A stretch of DNA of 6,826 nucleotides from Rhodobacter sp. (GTDB taxonomy: Bacteria > Pseudomonadota > Alphaproteobacteria > Rhodobacterales > Rhodobacteraceae): positions 1 through 6,826 of the forward strand of contig JADJAB010000032.1 of the NCBI GenBank assembly GCA_016704435.1. The letters are read 5' to 3'. A program made the position numbers and the translations under genes. Each line of letters begins with the position of its first letter. Position 1 is the first letter of the stretch. Shown one piece after another: positions 1-6,811 of the stretch. The notes beneath the pieces were generated by a model that saw only the letters and a list, made by a program, of their open reading frames with translations, was not told the origin of the DNA and did no database searches.

Positions 1-717
1 GTGTTCGATGCTTTGACAGCGCAGCGCGTTGCGACGGCCATCGGGCAAGATCTTGGGCACCAGAAACAGGCTGATCCCCTTGATGCCTTTTGGCGCGTCC
101 GGCGTGCGGGCCAGCACAAGGTGGATGATATTTTCGGCCAGATCATGTTCACCGTAGGTGATGAAGATTTTGGTGCCGGTCACCGCATAGGTGCCATCGG
201 CCTGCATCTCGGCGCGGGTGCGTAGAAGCGCAAGATCGCTGCCGGCTTGCGGTTCGGTCAGGTTCATCGTGCCGGTCCAGCGTCCGGCCACCAGATGCGG
301 CAGGTAGGTGGCCTTCATTTCGTCCGACCCGAAATGACACAGCGCCTCGATGGCACCGTCGGTCAACAAGGGGCACAGCGCAAAGCTCATATTTGCGGCG
401 TTCAGGATTTCACCGGCAGCAGCGCCAAGCGTGCGGGGCAGGTCTTGGCCGCCAAATTCGGACGGGTGGATCAGGCTTTGCCACCCCATTTCGACGAATT
501 TGTCAAAGGCGGCCTTAAAGCCTTTGGGCGTGGTCACCTGCCCGTCCTTGCAATGCGACGCTTCGCGGTCGCCCGGCAGGTTCAGGGGGGCGATTTCCTC
601 GGTGCAAAAGCGGCCAAGCTCTTCCAGAACGGCGCGCGCCATATCCAGATCGGCCTCGCCCGGTGCGATATGGGCAAGGTTGAACAGCATATCCTTGACG
701 GGGGCCGCATAGGTCAA
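1..717 (-). CDS. dmdC: Acyl-CoA dehydrogenase, probable 3-methylmercaptopropionyl-CoA dehydrogenase (DmdC), N-terminal part
   Basis: Family role: FAD-dependent oxidation of MMPA-CoA to methylthioacryloyl-CoA, the third step of DMSP demethylation, in the cytoplasm. The frame is open from a TTG at 717 to the window edge (239 codons); the C-terminal part lies outside, and the family is usually near 590 residues. Visible landmarks are VTTPKGFKAAFDKFVEMGW near residue 62-80, the dehydrogenase signature TEPQAGSDL at 154-162, TGTKIFITYGEHD at 180-192, and KGISLFLVPK further on; this style is typical of the long DmdC-type subgroup. The start is uncertain. TTG gives the expected N-terminus (MTYAAPVKDMLF) and would overlap the restored dmdB stop as TTGA; an in-frame GTG at 735 is an alternative. 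Placement directly after dmdA and dmdB supports dmdC over a generic fatty acyl-CoA dehydrogenase, but the substrate is inferred. No frameshift is seen here. Confidence 0.85.
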   Translation of the reverse strand, partial: MTYAAPVKDMLFNLAHIAPGEADLDMARAVLEELGRFCTEEIAPLNLPGDREASHCKDGQVTTPKGFKAAFDKFVEMGWQSLIHPSEFGGQDLPRTLGAAAGEILNAANMSFALCPLLTDGAIEALCHFGSDEMKATYLPHLVAGRWTGTMNLTEPQAGSDLALLRTRAEMQADGTYAVTGTKIFITYGEHDLAENIIHLVLARTPDAPKGIKGISLFLVPKILPDGRRNALRCQSIEH

Positions 718-2320
718 GGTTGCGGCCCATGTCACGGGCAGCGGCGCGCAAGATGAATTTCTGGATCTTGCCCGTGGCGGTTTTGGGCAAAGTGCCAAAG
801 ACCACGGTTTTCGGGGCTTTGAAATGGGCGATGTGGTCCCGGCAAAAGGCGATCAGATCGGGCCTCAAGGACGTGGGCCCCTCGCGCAGTTCGACAAAGG
901 CGCAGGGCTTTCGCCCCATTTGTCATGCGGCCGGGCAACAACCGCAGCGACCAGCACGGCGGGATGACGATACAGAACCGCCTCGACCTCGACCGACGAG
1001 ATGTTTTCACCGCCCGAGATGATCACATCCTTCAGCCGGTCGCGGATCTGCAAATAGCCGTCAGGGTGCACCACCCCGGCATCGCCCGACCAGAACCAGC
1101 CACCGGCAAACGCCTCGGCCGTGGCGGCGGCGTCTTTGTAGTAGCCCTTCATCACGGTGTTGCCGCGAATGGCAATCTCGCCTTGGGTCAGCCCATCGCG
1201 CGGCACATCCTGCCCGGTGGCGCGATCCACAACGCGAATATCCTCGACCATCGGAAAGGTCACACCCTGCATCGCCTGCTTTTCGGCTTGGGCCGCTGCG
1301 GGCAAGTCATCCCAACTCTCCTGCCACAGGCATTGCGAGATATGGCCATAGGTTTCGGTCAGCCCGTACACCTGCATGACCTCAAGCCCCAGGGCGGTGG
1401 CCTTTGCAAAATCGCCGGAGGCGGCGGTGCGCCTGCGGTCAGCACCTTGATCCTGGTGGCAAAGGGTTTGGCCTCGGGGCTGTCGCACAGCATTTGCAAC
1501 ACGATGGGGCCGCGCCGAAATGGGTAACCCCATGGTCCGCCAAGGCCGCCAGCAGCTTTGCGGGCGTCGCATCGCGGGTAAAGATCATGTGGCCGCCGAC
1601 AATGGCCATGGCCCAGGGGTGGTTCCAGCCGTTACAATGAAACATCGGCACCACTGACATATATGTCGGATGCGGCGGCAAGGCCCAGCCTGCCACCGTG
1701 CCCATCGCCATGAGGTAAGCCCCGCGGTGGTGATAGATCACCCCCTTTGGCCGCCCCGACGTGCCCGAGGTGTAATTCAGCGCCAGCGCTTGCCATTCAT
1801 CACCGGGCAAAGCCCAATCCATCGGCGGATAAGCCGCAAGAGCGTCATAGGTGGTTTGACCAAAGCCATCACCCGCCACATCGGTGATATCGACAACCGG
1901 TAGGCCTTTGCCGTTGATCTGGAACGCATGGCGCAGCAAGGGGGCCAATGCGGTATCGGCAATCACCAGTTTGGCGTCTGAATGGTCAAGGATATAGGCG
2001 ACCGTTTCTGGCTCCAGCCGGGTATTCACCGTGTTCAGTACTGCGCCCAGCAGGGGCACGGCATAATGCAGCTCAAACAGCTCCGGGATGTTGGGGCACA
2101 GCACCGCAACGGTATCGCCACGGCCAATTCCCATCGCGGCAAGTCCCGCCGCCACGGACCGGCAGCGCGCCGCCGTTTGGGCCCAGGTGCGGCGGATGTC
2201 GCCATAGGTCACGGCGGGCCGGGTGGCGTAAACCACCTCGGCCCGCTTGAGGAACGACAAGGGCGATAGCGCCACATGGTTGGCTGCATCGCGTTCGGGG
2301 GTGTCAAAGTGCTGCTGCAT
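714..2320 (-). pseudogene. dmdB: AMP-forming acyl-CoA ligase, probable methylmercaptopropionate-CoA ligase (DmdB), frameshifted
   Basis: Family role: ATP-dependent activation of MMPA to MMPA-CoA. The first 271 residues read cleanly from ATG at 2320 and include the P-loop-like A3 motif YTSGTSGRPKGV (183-194) and PMFHCNGWNHPW. The protein then continues in other frames: YGLTET (1368-1351), the A7/A8 block WSGDAGVVHPDGYLQIRDR and SGGENISS, and the A10 motif PKTATGKIQK with the catalytic lysine (about 790-760). Joining them needs one extra base at each of four places: GGGG 1506-1509, about 1401-1407, GGG 905-907 and CCC 726-728. The restored protein is about 536 residues, normal for DmdB, with all core motifs present and no in-frame stop. 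The start lies 5 nt after the dmdA stop, so the genes are probably cotranscribed. As written, the product would end soon after residue 272 and lack the C-terminal lid. Sequencing error is at least as likely as true inactivation. Another medium-chain acyl-CoA ligase cannot be excluded. Confidence 0.8.
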
Positions 2321-2325
2321 GGCGG

Positions 2326-3426
2326 TTACAGGAACGGAATATCGACGAGTTTGCCTACCGTCGGTCCGTTCGCGCGGGCCACTGCAACCTCGGTGCCCAT
2401 CGGAACGGCAGCATCAATCAGGACAAACCCGATGTTGGCCTTCATCCGGTAAGACCAGACGCAGTTCGTCATCATGCCGATGCGGGCGCCATTCAGCATC
2501 ACATCTTCGCGCCGCACACCCAAGGGCGCGGGCTTGTCGCCCTCCAGCACGATGCCCAGCTGGTGGCGCTTGATGCCTTCGGCTTTGATCCGCCGCAGCG
2601 CTTGCACGCCGATGGTGTCATCGGGGACATGCAGATCAACGTATTTCTCCAACCGCACCTCGAAGGGGTTGGTGTCATCGTCCGTATCGCCGCCCACAGA
2701 CACCAGCCCGCTTTCCACCCGTTCTGGTGTGGCAGGGGCGCCCGGCCCGATACCCCAAGGTTGGCCCGCCTCTTTGAAAATATTCCAAAGCTGCGTGCCT
2801 TTTGTTCCGTCCTTCAGGTAAATCTCGAACCCGCCCTGTTTGGACCAGCCCGAGCGCTGGACGGCAACCGGGATGCCGTTGATCTCTGTCTCGCGGAACC
2901 AGAAGTACTTCAGCTCCCGCACCCAGTCGCCCAGCATGCGCCACCACATCCTCGGCCTTGGGGCCTGGATCGCCATGGGCGACACGTCAGGCTCGCAAAT
3001 CTCGCCATTCAGCCCGCGCGCGGCAGCAATGGCCCGCGCCCAAAGCTCCACATCACTGTCAGCGATAGACAGCCAGAACAGGTCATCAGCCAGCTTCAGC
3101 AGGATCGGATCGTTAAAGATCGTGCCACGGTGATCGCAGATCGCGACATACTCGCCCTGCCCCACTTTGCATTTTGAAAGATCGCGCATCGCCAGAATCT
3201 GCGCCAGACGGCCCGCATCCGGGCCCTTGAGCTGAACCTGCCGCTCCACCCCAACATCCCACCGCGCCACGCCGTTCATCAGACGCCAATACTCAGCTTC
3301 GGGGTCACCGAAAGAGGTTGGCATGATCATGCGGTTGTAGACATTTGCGGTTTTCATGCCTTCAGCCACGGCCGATTCAAAGAACGGGGATGGCCGGATA
3401 CGCGTGTTGGGCTGGAAGGAAAACAT
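2326..3426 (-). CDS. dmdA: GcvT-family methyltransferase, probable DMSP demethylase (DmdA)
   Basis: Family role: transfers a methyl group from DMSP to tetrahydrofolate, giving MMPA and 5-methyl-THF; cytoplasmic. The 366-residue product has the usual DmdA length. It has the N-terminal GcvT folate-binding domain (about 30-260) and the C-terminal barrel (about 285-360). Visible landmarks are VYNRMIMPTSF near 29-39, FNDPILLKLADDLFWLSIADSD, EPDVSPMAIQ, SGWSKQGGFEIYL (192-204) and ERVESGL (235-241). The start at 3426 is supported by AGGAG five bases upstream. Following dmdB- and dmdC-like genes favour DmdA over the glycine-cleavage T-protein or another GcvT-like methyltransferase. One oddity: residues 155-163 read APRPRMWWR, where the family has a GPKA-type loop. 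Restoring one G near 2964 and two bases near 2938-2941 gives GPKAEDVVAR and keeps the frame, so this stretch is probably mis-sequenced or mutated. Confidence 0.8.
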   Translation of the reverse strand: MFSFQPNTRIRPSPFFESAVAEGMKTANVYNRMIMPTSFGDPEAEYWRLMNGVARWDVGVERQVQLKGPDAGRLAQILAMRDLSKCKVGQGEYVAICDHRGTIFNDPILLKLADDLFWLSIADSDVELWARAIAAARGLNGEICEPDVSPMAIQAPRPRMWWRMLGDWVRELKYFWFRETEINGIPVAVQRSGWSKQGGFEIYLKDGTKGTQLWNIFKEAGQPWGIGPGAPATPERVESGLVSVGGDTDDDTNPFEVRLEKYVDLHVPDDTIGVQALRRIKAEGIKRHQLGIVLEGDKPAPLGVRREDVMLNGARIGMMTNCVWSYRMKANIGFVLIDAAVPMGTEVAVARANGPTVGKLVDIPFL

Positions 3427-3431
3427 GGACG

Positions 3432-3436
3432 CTCCT
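3432..3436 (-). promoter_or_regulatory. Ribosome binding site of dmdA
   Basis: AGGAG on the minus strand, followed by five bases (CGTCC) and the ATG at 3426. It is the clearest Shine-Dalgarno site in the window and fixes the dmdA start. Confidence 0.7.
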
Positions 3437-3500
3437 GATACTTTTGCACACTTGGACCCGCTGGCAACCTTTGGTCAAACGACGTATGCAAGGGGGGCAC

Positions 3501-3518
3501 CTATACAAAAAGTTATAG
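3501..3518. promoter_or_regulatory. Candidate regulator operator (CTATA-N8-TATAG dyad)
   Basis: A perfect 5-bp inverted repeat around an A-rich spacer, 19 bp before the lysR start and 75 bp before dmdA. Its position between divergent genes suits an operator, but the dyad is short and could be chance or part of a -10 region. Confidence 0.3.
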
Positions 3519-3536
3519 CTGCGTATTGGATGAAAG

Positions 3537-4414
3537 ATGAAACCTGACCTCCCTCCGCTGACCTGGCTGCGCGCTTTTGAGGCGGCGGCACGGACACTCA
3601 GCTTTACACATGCGGCAAGTGAGTTGCACATCACCCAAGCCGCCGTCTCCAACCATGTGAAATCACTGGAAAGCCACCTGCACCAGCCGCTGTTCCTGCG
3701 CCGCCCCCGGGGATTGGAATTGACCAAATCGGGTGCCGCCTACCTGCCCAAAGTGCAAGACGCCATGGCACGGCTCGCGATCGGGACCCGGGAAGTGTTC
3801 GGCCAGCGGCGTACCAGCGCCCTGACCTTGCGCTGTGCCGTTTCCTTTGCGGTCAATTGGCTGACCCCACGTCTGCCTGACTTTCTTGACCGCCACCCGG
3901 GCAAAACCATCCGCCTGTTGTCCAGCGTTTGGAACGATGCCTTTGATGCCGAGGACTTCGACTTGGACATTCAATACGGCAATGGACACTGGCCGGGTTT
4001 TAATAGCCATCGCCTGACATGGGAAACCATCACGCCACTCTGCGCGCCTGGCCTTACGCTTAGCGCGCCCGATGAACTACGCCATCATCGTTTGCTCCAT
4101 GTGATGGGCTATCACGAGGGTTGGGAATATGGCTCAAGGCAGCAAAGGCACAAAATATCGACGCCGGATCGGGTCTGCATCTGGATACCTCGTTGACGGC
4201 CTTTGAACTCGCTGCAAACGGCGGCGGTGTTGCGCTAGGTCGCAAGTCACTTGCCTCACATGCCTTGGCATCAGGGCGGTTGGTCGCTCCATTTGGTCTT
4301 GCCGTGCCCATAGATGAGGCATTTCACATCTTGCAGCCAGCGGGTAGCAACAATCATCCGCACACCGCGGCCTTTATTGATTGGTTGCTGACAAAAGCAA
4401 CTGAACAAAAATGA
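3537..4414 (+). pseudogene. LysR-family transcriptional regulator (GcvA-like), frameshifted
   Basis: A DNA-binding regulator, probably of the adjacent dmd genes; this is inferred from divergent placement. The N-terminal winged helix-turn-helix is clear: LPPLTWLRAFEAAART, then LSFTHAASELHITQAAVSNHVKSLE (21-45), typical of GcvA-like members. An effector-binding domain starts near residue 93. The frame from ATG at 3537 is correct to Tyr198 and then reads out of frame to a stop at 4196. The missing C-terminus continues in the next frame from about 4129 to a stop at 4414 (LKAAKAQNIDAG ... IDWLLTKATEQK). Adding one T in GAATATGGCTC (4126-4136) restores the expected GWEYWLKA and a 292-residue protein, normal for the family. 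As written, the second half of the effector domain is lost. The reading is either a one-base sequencing error or a recent mutation. No strong Shine-Dalgarno is seen; only GGA at 3528-3530. Confidence 0.8.
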
Positions 4415-4445
4415 CAGCCCTTGTGAACAAGGCGCTGCTGACCTG

Positions 4446-4453
4446 CCAGTATC
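4446..4453. repeat. Presumed 8-bp target-site duplication, left copy (IS66)
   Basis: IS66-family elements usually duplicate 8 bp of target. If the element begins at 4454, the left copy would be CCAGTATC. The right copy would lie beyond the window, so this is untested. Confidence 0.3.
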
Positions 4454-4474
4454 GTAAGCGTCCGGCCTGACTGC
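4454..4474 (+). repeat. IS66 left terminal inverted repeat
   Basis: It reads GTAAGCGTCCGGCCTGACTGC. Bases 4461-4474 pair with the right repeat at 6812-6826, apart from one additional G there. The tnpC stop codon lies only 3 bp inside it. Confidence 0.8.
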
Positions 4475-4476
4475 AG

Positions 4477-5973
4477 TTATCGTGCGTTCCAGGGGAGCAG
4501 TTCGTCGATCCGATTGATTTTATGGTCTGCGATGCGCGCCAGGGTATCGGCAAGCCATGCCTGTGGATCGACGCCATTCAGCTTGGCGGTTTCGATCAGG
4601 GTGTAGGCGATGGCGGCGGATTTCCCGCCTGTTTGCGATCCCACGAAGAGGTAGTTCTTGCGACCCAAGGCGACAGGGCGCATCGCGCGTTCTGCGGTAT
4701 TGTTGTCGATTTCCAAGATACCGTGATCGAGGTAGGGGCGCAGGCGGGCCATGCGGGTCAGGGCATATCGGATGGCGGCGGCCAGAGGGCTTTTACCCGA
4801 TATGTCGTGGAGTTGGATGTTCAGCCATGTTTCCAGCCCGTCGAAGGCAGGTTTGGCCTCGGCCTGCCGGACCTCCACCCGTTTGTCGGGCGGCAACCCT
4901 CGTGCGGCTTTCTCGACTGCATAAAGCTGAGCTATCCGCGTGATCGCCTCGTCGGCGATGGCCGAGCCTTGGGCCTTGTGAATGTCGACGAACTTACGCC
5001 TGACATGGGCGAGGCAGGCGACCTCGCGGATCTCGCCGGTGCGATACAGGTCTTCAAACCCGGCATAGCCGTCGGCATGCATCCAGCCGGTATACTTGGA
5101 CAGGTGATCTTTGGGGTGCTGGCCTTTGCGATCAGACGAGAACTGATACCAACTGGCGGGTGGGATGGCGCTGCCCCATGGTCGCTCGTCGCGCCCATAA
5201 GCCCAAAGGCGTGCAGTCTGGGTCTTGCCCGTTCCGAGGGCCAGCATCGCGACTGGGGTGTCATCGACGAAGATTGCCTGGCCAGCCAGCACATGCCGTC
5301 TGATGGCGTCGGCCAGTGGCTCCAGCAAGGCGGTCGATTTGCCGACCCAATCCGCCAGCGTCGAGCGGTCCAGATCAAGCCCTTCGCGGTCGAATATCTG
5401 GCTTTGCCGGTAGAGAGGCAGATGGTCGGCATATTTGTTTACCAGCACATGGGCCAGCAGGCCCGGGCCGGGACGCCCGCGCTCAATCGGGCGCGACGGA
5501 AGCGGGGCTTGGGTGAAGCAATCGCAACCTGAGCAGGCCATGCGAGGGCGGACGATGCGGTTCACGACAAAGCGACCGGGCACGTATTCCAGTTCCTCGG
5601 TCACATCTTCGCCCAACCTGCGCAACTTACCACCGCAATGGCCGCACTCCGCGGTGCCGGGTGTCAGCTCGACCTCAATGCGCGGAATGTGATCCGGGAT
5701 CGGCTTGCGCTTCGGCTTGTCGGCGGGTGCTTCCTCGGGAAGATTAAGCTTGGCCGTCAGGGTCGAGATTGCGATCTCGGACATCTCCAGGGCCAGTTGC
5801 AACTGGTCGGACGTCTCGGAGGATGCCCCGAAGCGATGGGCGCGGTGGCCCGCCAACTGATGCCGCAGTTTCTCGATCAGCACCGCCTGAGACTTCACTT
5901 CGGCAAACAAAAGTGCTGTGAACGCCCGTAGTTCAGCAGGGTCTTCCGGCAGCGATTTGGTGACATCCAGCAT
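4477..5973 (-). CDS. tnpC: IS66-family transposase TnpC
   Basis: The DDE transposase of the element (498 residues, close to the usual 500-530). An N-terminal leucine-rich, probably coiled-coil segment (about 14-75) is followed by a basic linker. Next is the IS66 zinc-finger, with CxxC pairs at C110/C113 and C147/C150. The catalytic domain shows D237 in IFVDDTPV, D301 in HADGY and E428 in NNTAERAMRP, consistent with the family DDE triad. The C-terminal IS66 domain holds GRKNYLFVGSQTGG and ends in LLPWNAR. The start is taken at the ATG at 5973; I see no good Shine-Dalgarno, and the gene follows tnpB by 58 nt. It appears intact and probably active. Confidence 0.95.
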   Translation of the reverse strand: MLDVTKSLPEDPAELRAFTALLFAEVKSQAVLIEKLRHQLAGHRAHRFGASSETSDQLQLALEMSEIAISTLTAKLNLPEEAPADKPKRKPIPDHIPRIEVELTPGTAECGHCGGKLRRLGEDVTEELEYVPGRFVVNRIVRPRMACSGCDCFTQAPLPSRPIERGRPGPGLLAHVLVNKYADHLPLYRQSQIFDREGLDLDRSTLADWVGKSTALLEPLADAIRRHVLAGQAIFVDDTPVAMLALGTGKTQTARLWAYGRDERPWGSAIPPASWYQFSSDRKGQHPKDHLSKYTGWMHADGYAGFEDLYRTGEIREVACLAHVRRKFVDIHKAQGSAIADEAITRIAQLYAVEKAARGLPPDKRVEVRQAEAKPAFDGLETWLNIQLHDISGKSPLAAAIRYALTRMARLRPYLDHGILEIDNNTAERAMRPVALGRKNYLFVGSQTGGKSAAIAYTLIETAKLNGVDPQAWLADTLARIADHKINRIDELLPWNAR

Positions 5974-6031
5974 GGGTAATCATAGCAAAACAAGGCTTTT
6001 ACGGGAATCCCAAAACTGAAGATCCTTCAAT

Positions 6032-6379
6032 TTATCCTGCCGTCAAAGGCCGCCATGTCCGCAGTGGCAACCGCCAATCGATCCCTTCCAGCAGCATCGC
6101 CAGTTGCGCAGGGCTAAGCGCGATTTTGCCATCTGTGGCCGAAGGCCATACGAACCGACCCTTCTCCAAACGCTTGGAGAACAGGCATGCCCCCTGGCCA
6201 TCCCACCAGATGATCTTGATCAGATCGCCCTGCCGACCTCGGAACACAAACAGGTGGCCATCGAACGGGTTCTGCGCAGTTACCTGCTCGGCCTGAGCCG
6301 CAAGCGCCGCAAAACCCTTGCGCATGTCTGTCACCCCGGCCGCCAGCCAGACCTGAGCATTCATCGGAACCGGGATCAT
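6032..6379 (-). CDS. tnpB: IS66 accessory protein TnpB (Orf2)
   Basis: A 115-residue IS66 Orf2-type protein, required with TnpA and TnpC for transposition in studied family members; its biochemical role is not well defined. The signatures AGVTDMRKGFAALA (14-27), PFDGHLFVFRGRQGDLIKIIWWDG and LFSKRLEKGRFVWP are very typical. Its ATG overlaps the tnpA stop as ATGA (6376-6379), so translation is probably coupled to tnpA. Length is normal and no damage is seen. Confidence 0.95.
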   Translation of the reverse strand: MIPVPMNAQVWLAAGVTDMRKGFAALAAQAEQVTAQNPFDGHLFVFRGRQGDLIKIIWWDGQGACLFSKRLEKGRFVWPSATDGKIALSPAQLAMLLEGIDWRLPLRTWRPLTAG

Positions 6380-6759
6380 CCTGACAGGCCACGGATCAGT
6401 TGAGCAAGTGTCTCAGGATCGTAGGCCCCGCTGACACGAAGTCGGTGTCCACCGGCAATCTCTATCTCAAGCAGACAGTCGGGCAAGGTGCTGGCGGGCA
6501 AGACCGCCCGTGCAACTTCCGAACGGGCCGGGTTCACAATCTCAACCGGCAAGAAGACCGGCGCATCCACAGCGACTTGCGCCGTTCCCGGCGCATAACG
6601 TGCATCCCGCAACCATTTGAAGATCATGTTGGCGTTCAGCGCATACCGCCGCGCCACCTGGGCAACCGACACATCCGGCGCCGTCGTCTGAACACAGATC
6701 GACCGCTTCTCCTCATCCGTCCAAAGCCGCTTCGTCCGCCGAACCACCCAGAACCCCAT
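6376..6759 (-). CDS. tnpA: IS66 accessory protein TnpA (Orf1, helix-turn-helix)
   Basis: A small basic protein of the transposase-8/IS66 Orf1 type. It has an N-terminal basic stretch (RRTKRLWTDEEKRSI) and a helix-turn-helix reading DVSVAQVARRYALNANMIFKWLRDAR, followed by a variable C-terminal half. I chose the ATG at 6759 (127 residues). A GTG three codons upstream (6768) is possible and gives 130. The chosen ATG lies at the foot of a 9-bp hairpin that may hold down translation of read-through transcripts. It overlaps tnpB by 4 nt. Confidence 0.9.
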   Translation of the reverse strand: MGFWVVRRTKRLWTDEEKRSICVQTTAPDVSVAQVARRYALNANMIFKWLRDARYAPGTAQVAVDAPVFLPVEIVNPARSEVARAVLPASTLPDCLLEIEIAGGHRLRVSGAYDPETLAQLIRGLSG

Positions 6760-6787
6760 AGTGTCCACTACCCAAAGCGGACACTAT
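6758..6787 (-). repeat. Perfect 9-bp inverted repeat over the tnpA start
   Basis: ATAGTGTCC at 6758-6766 and its exact complement GGACACTAT at 6779-6787 enclose a 12-base loop. In tnpA mRNA the 3' arm ends in ACUAU and runs into the initiation codon (AUG at 6759-6757), so the stem would bury the start and the bases just before it. It lies between the right inverted repeat and tnpA. Confidence 0.6.
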
Positions 6788-6811
6788 CAAACCCACTCTA
6801 TCAGCAGCAGG

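Larger units (their letters stand above)
3427..3536. promoter_or_regulatory. Divergent dmdA/lysR intergenic control region
   Basis: This 110-bp stretch separates the divergent dmdA and lysR starts, the usual arrangement for a LysR-type regulator that controls its neighbour and itself. It is AT-richer than the flanking genes around 3501-3518. That stretch holds a dyad, CTATA (3501-3505), 8 bases, TATAG (3514-3518). A second small inverted repeat, TTTG-N2-CAAA, lies at 3470-3479. Neither matches a clean T-N11-A LysR box. I could not place convincing -35/-10 pairs on either strand, so promoter positions are unassigned. Confidence 0.5.

Noticed and set aside
247..756. 169-codon open frame on the plus strand
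   Set aside because: It is antisense to dmdC, whose frame is conserved throughout.
865..1572. Separate ligase gene starting at 1572
   Set aside because: Its first 50 or so residues are out-of-frame translation of dmdB; only the later part is real and belongs to the same broken gene.
2563..3177. 204-codon open frame on the plus strand
   Set aside because: It is a shadow of dmdA on the opposite strand with no recognisable domain.
4121..4414. Independent 97-residue small gene starting with TTG
   Set aside because: It is the C-terminal end of the LysR regulator in the shifted frame.
4415..4453. Terminator for lysR
   Set aside because: No stable stem followed by a T run is visible.
4522..5532. 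Long 336-codon open frame on the plus strand
   Set aside because: It lies antisense to the clearly recognised tnpC and has no family resemblance; long antisense frames are common in high-GC genes.
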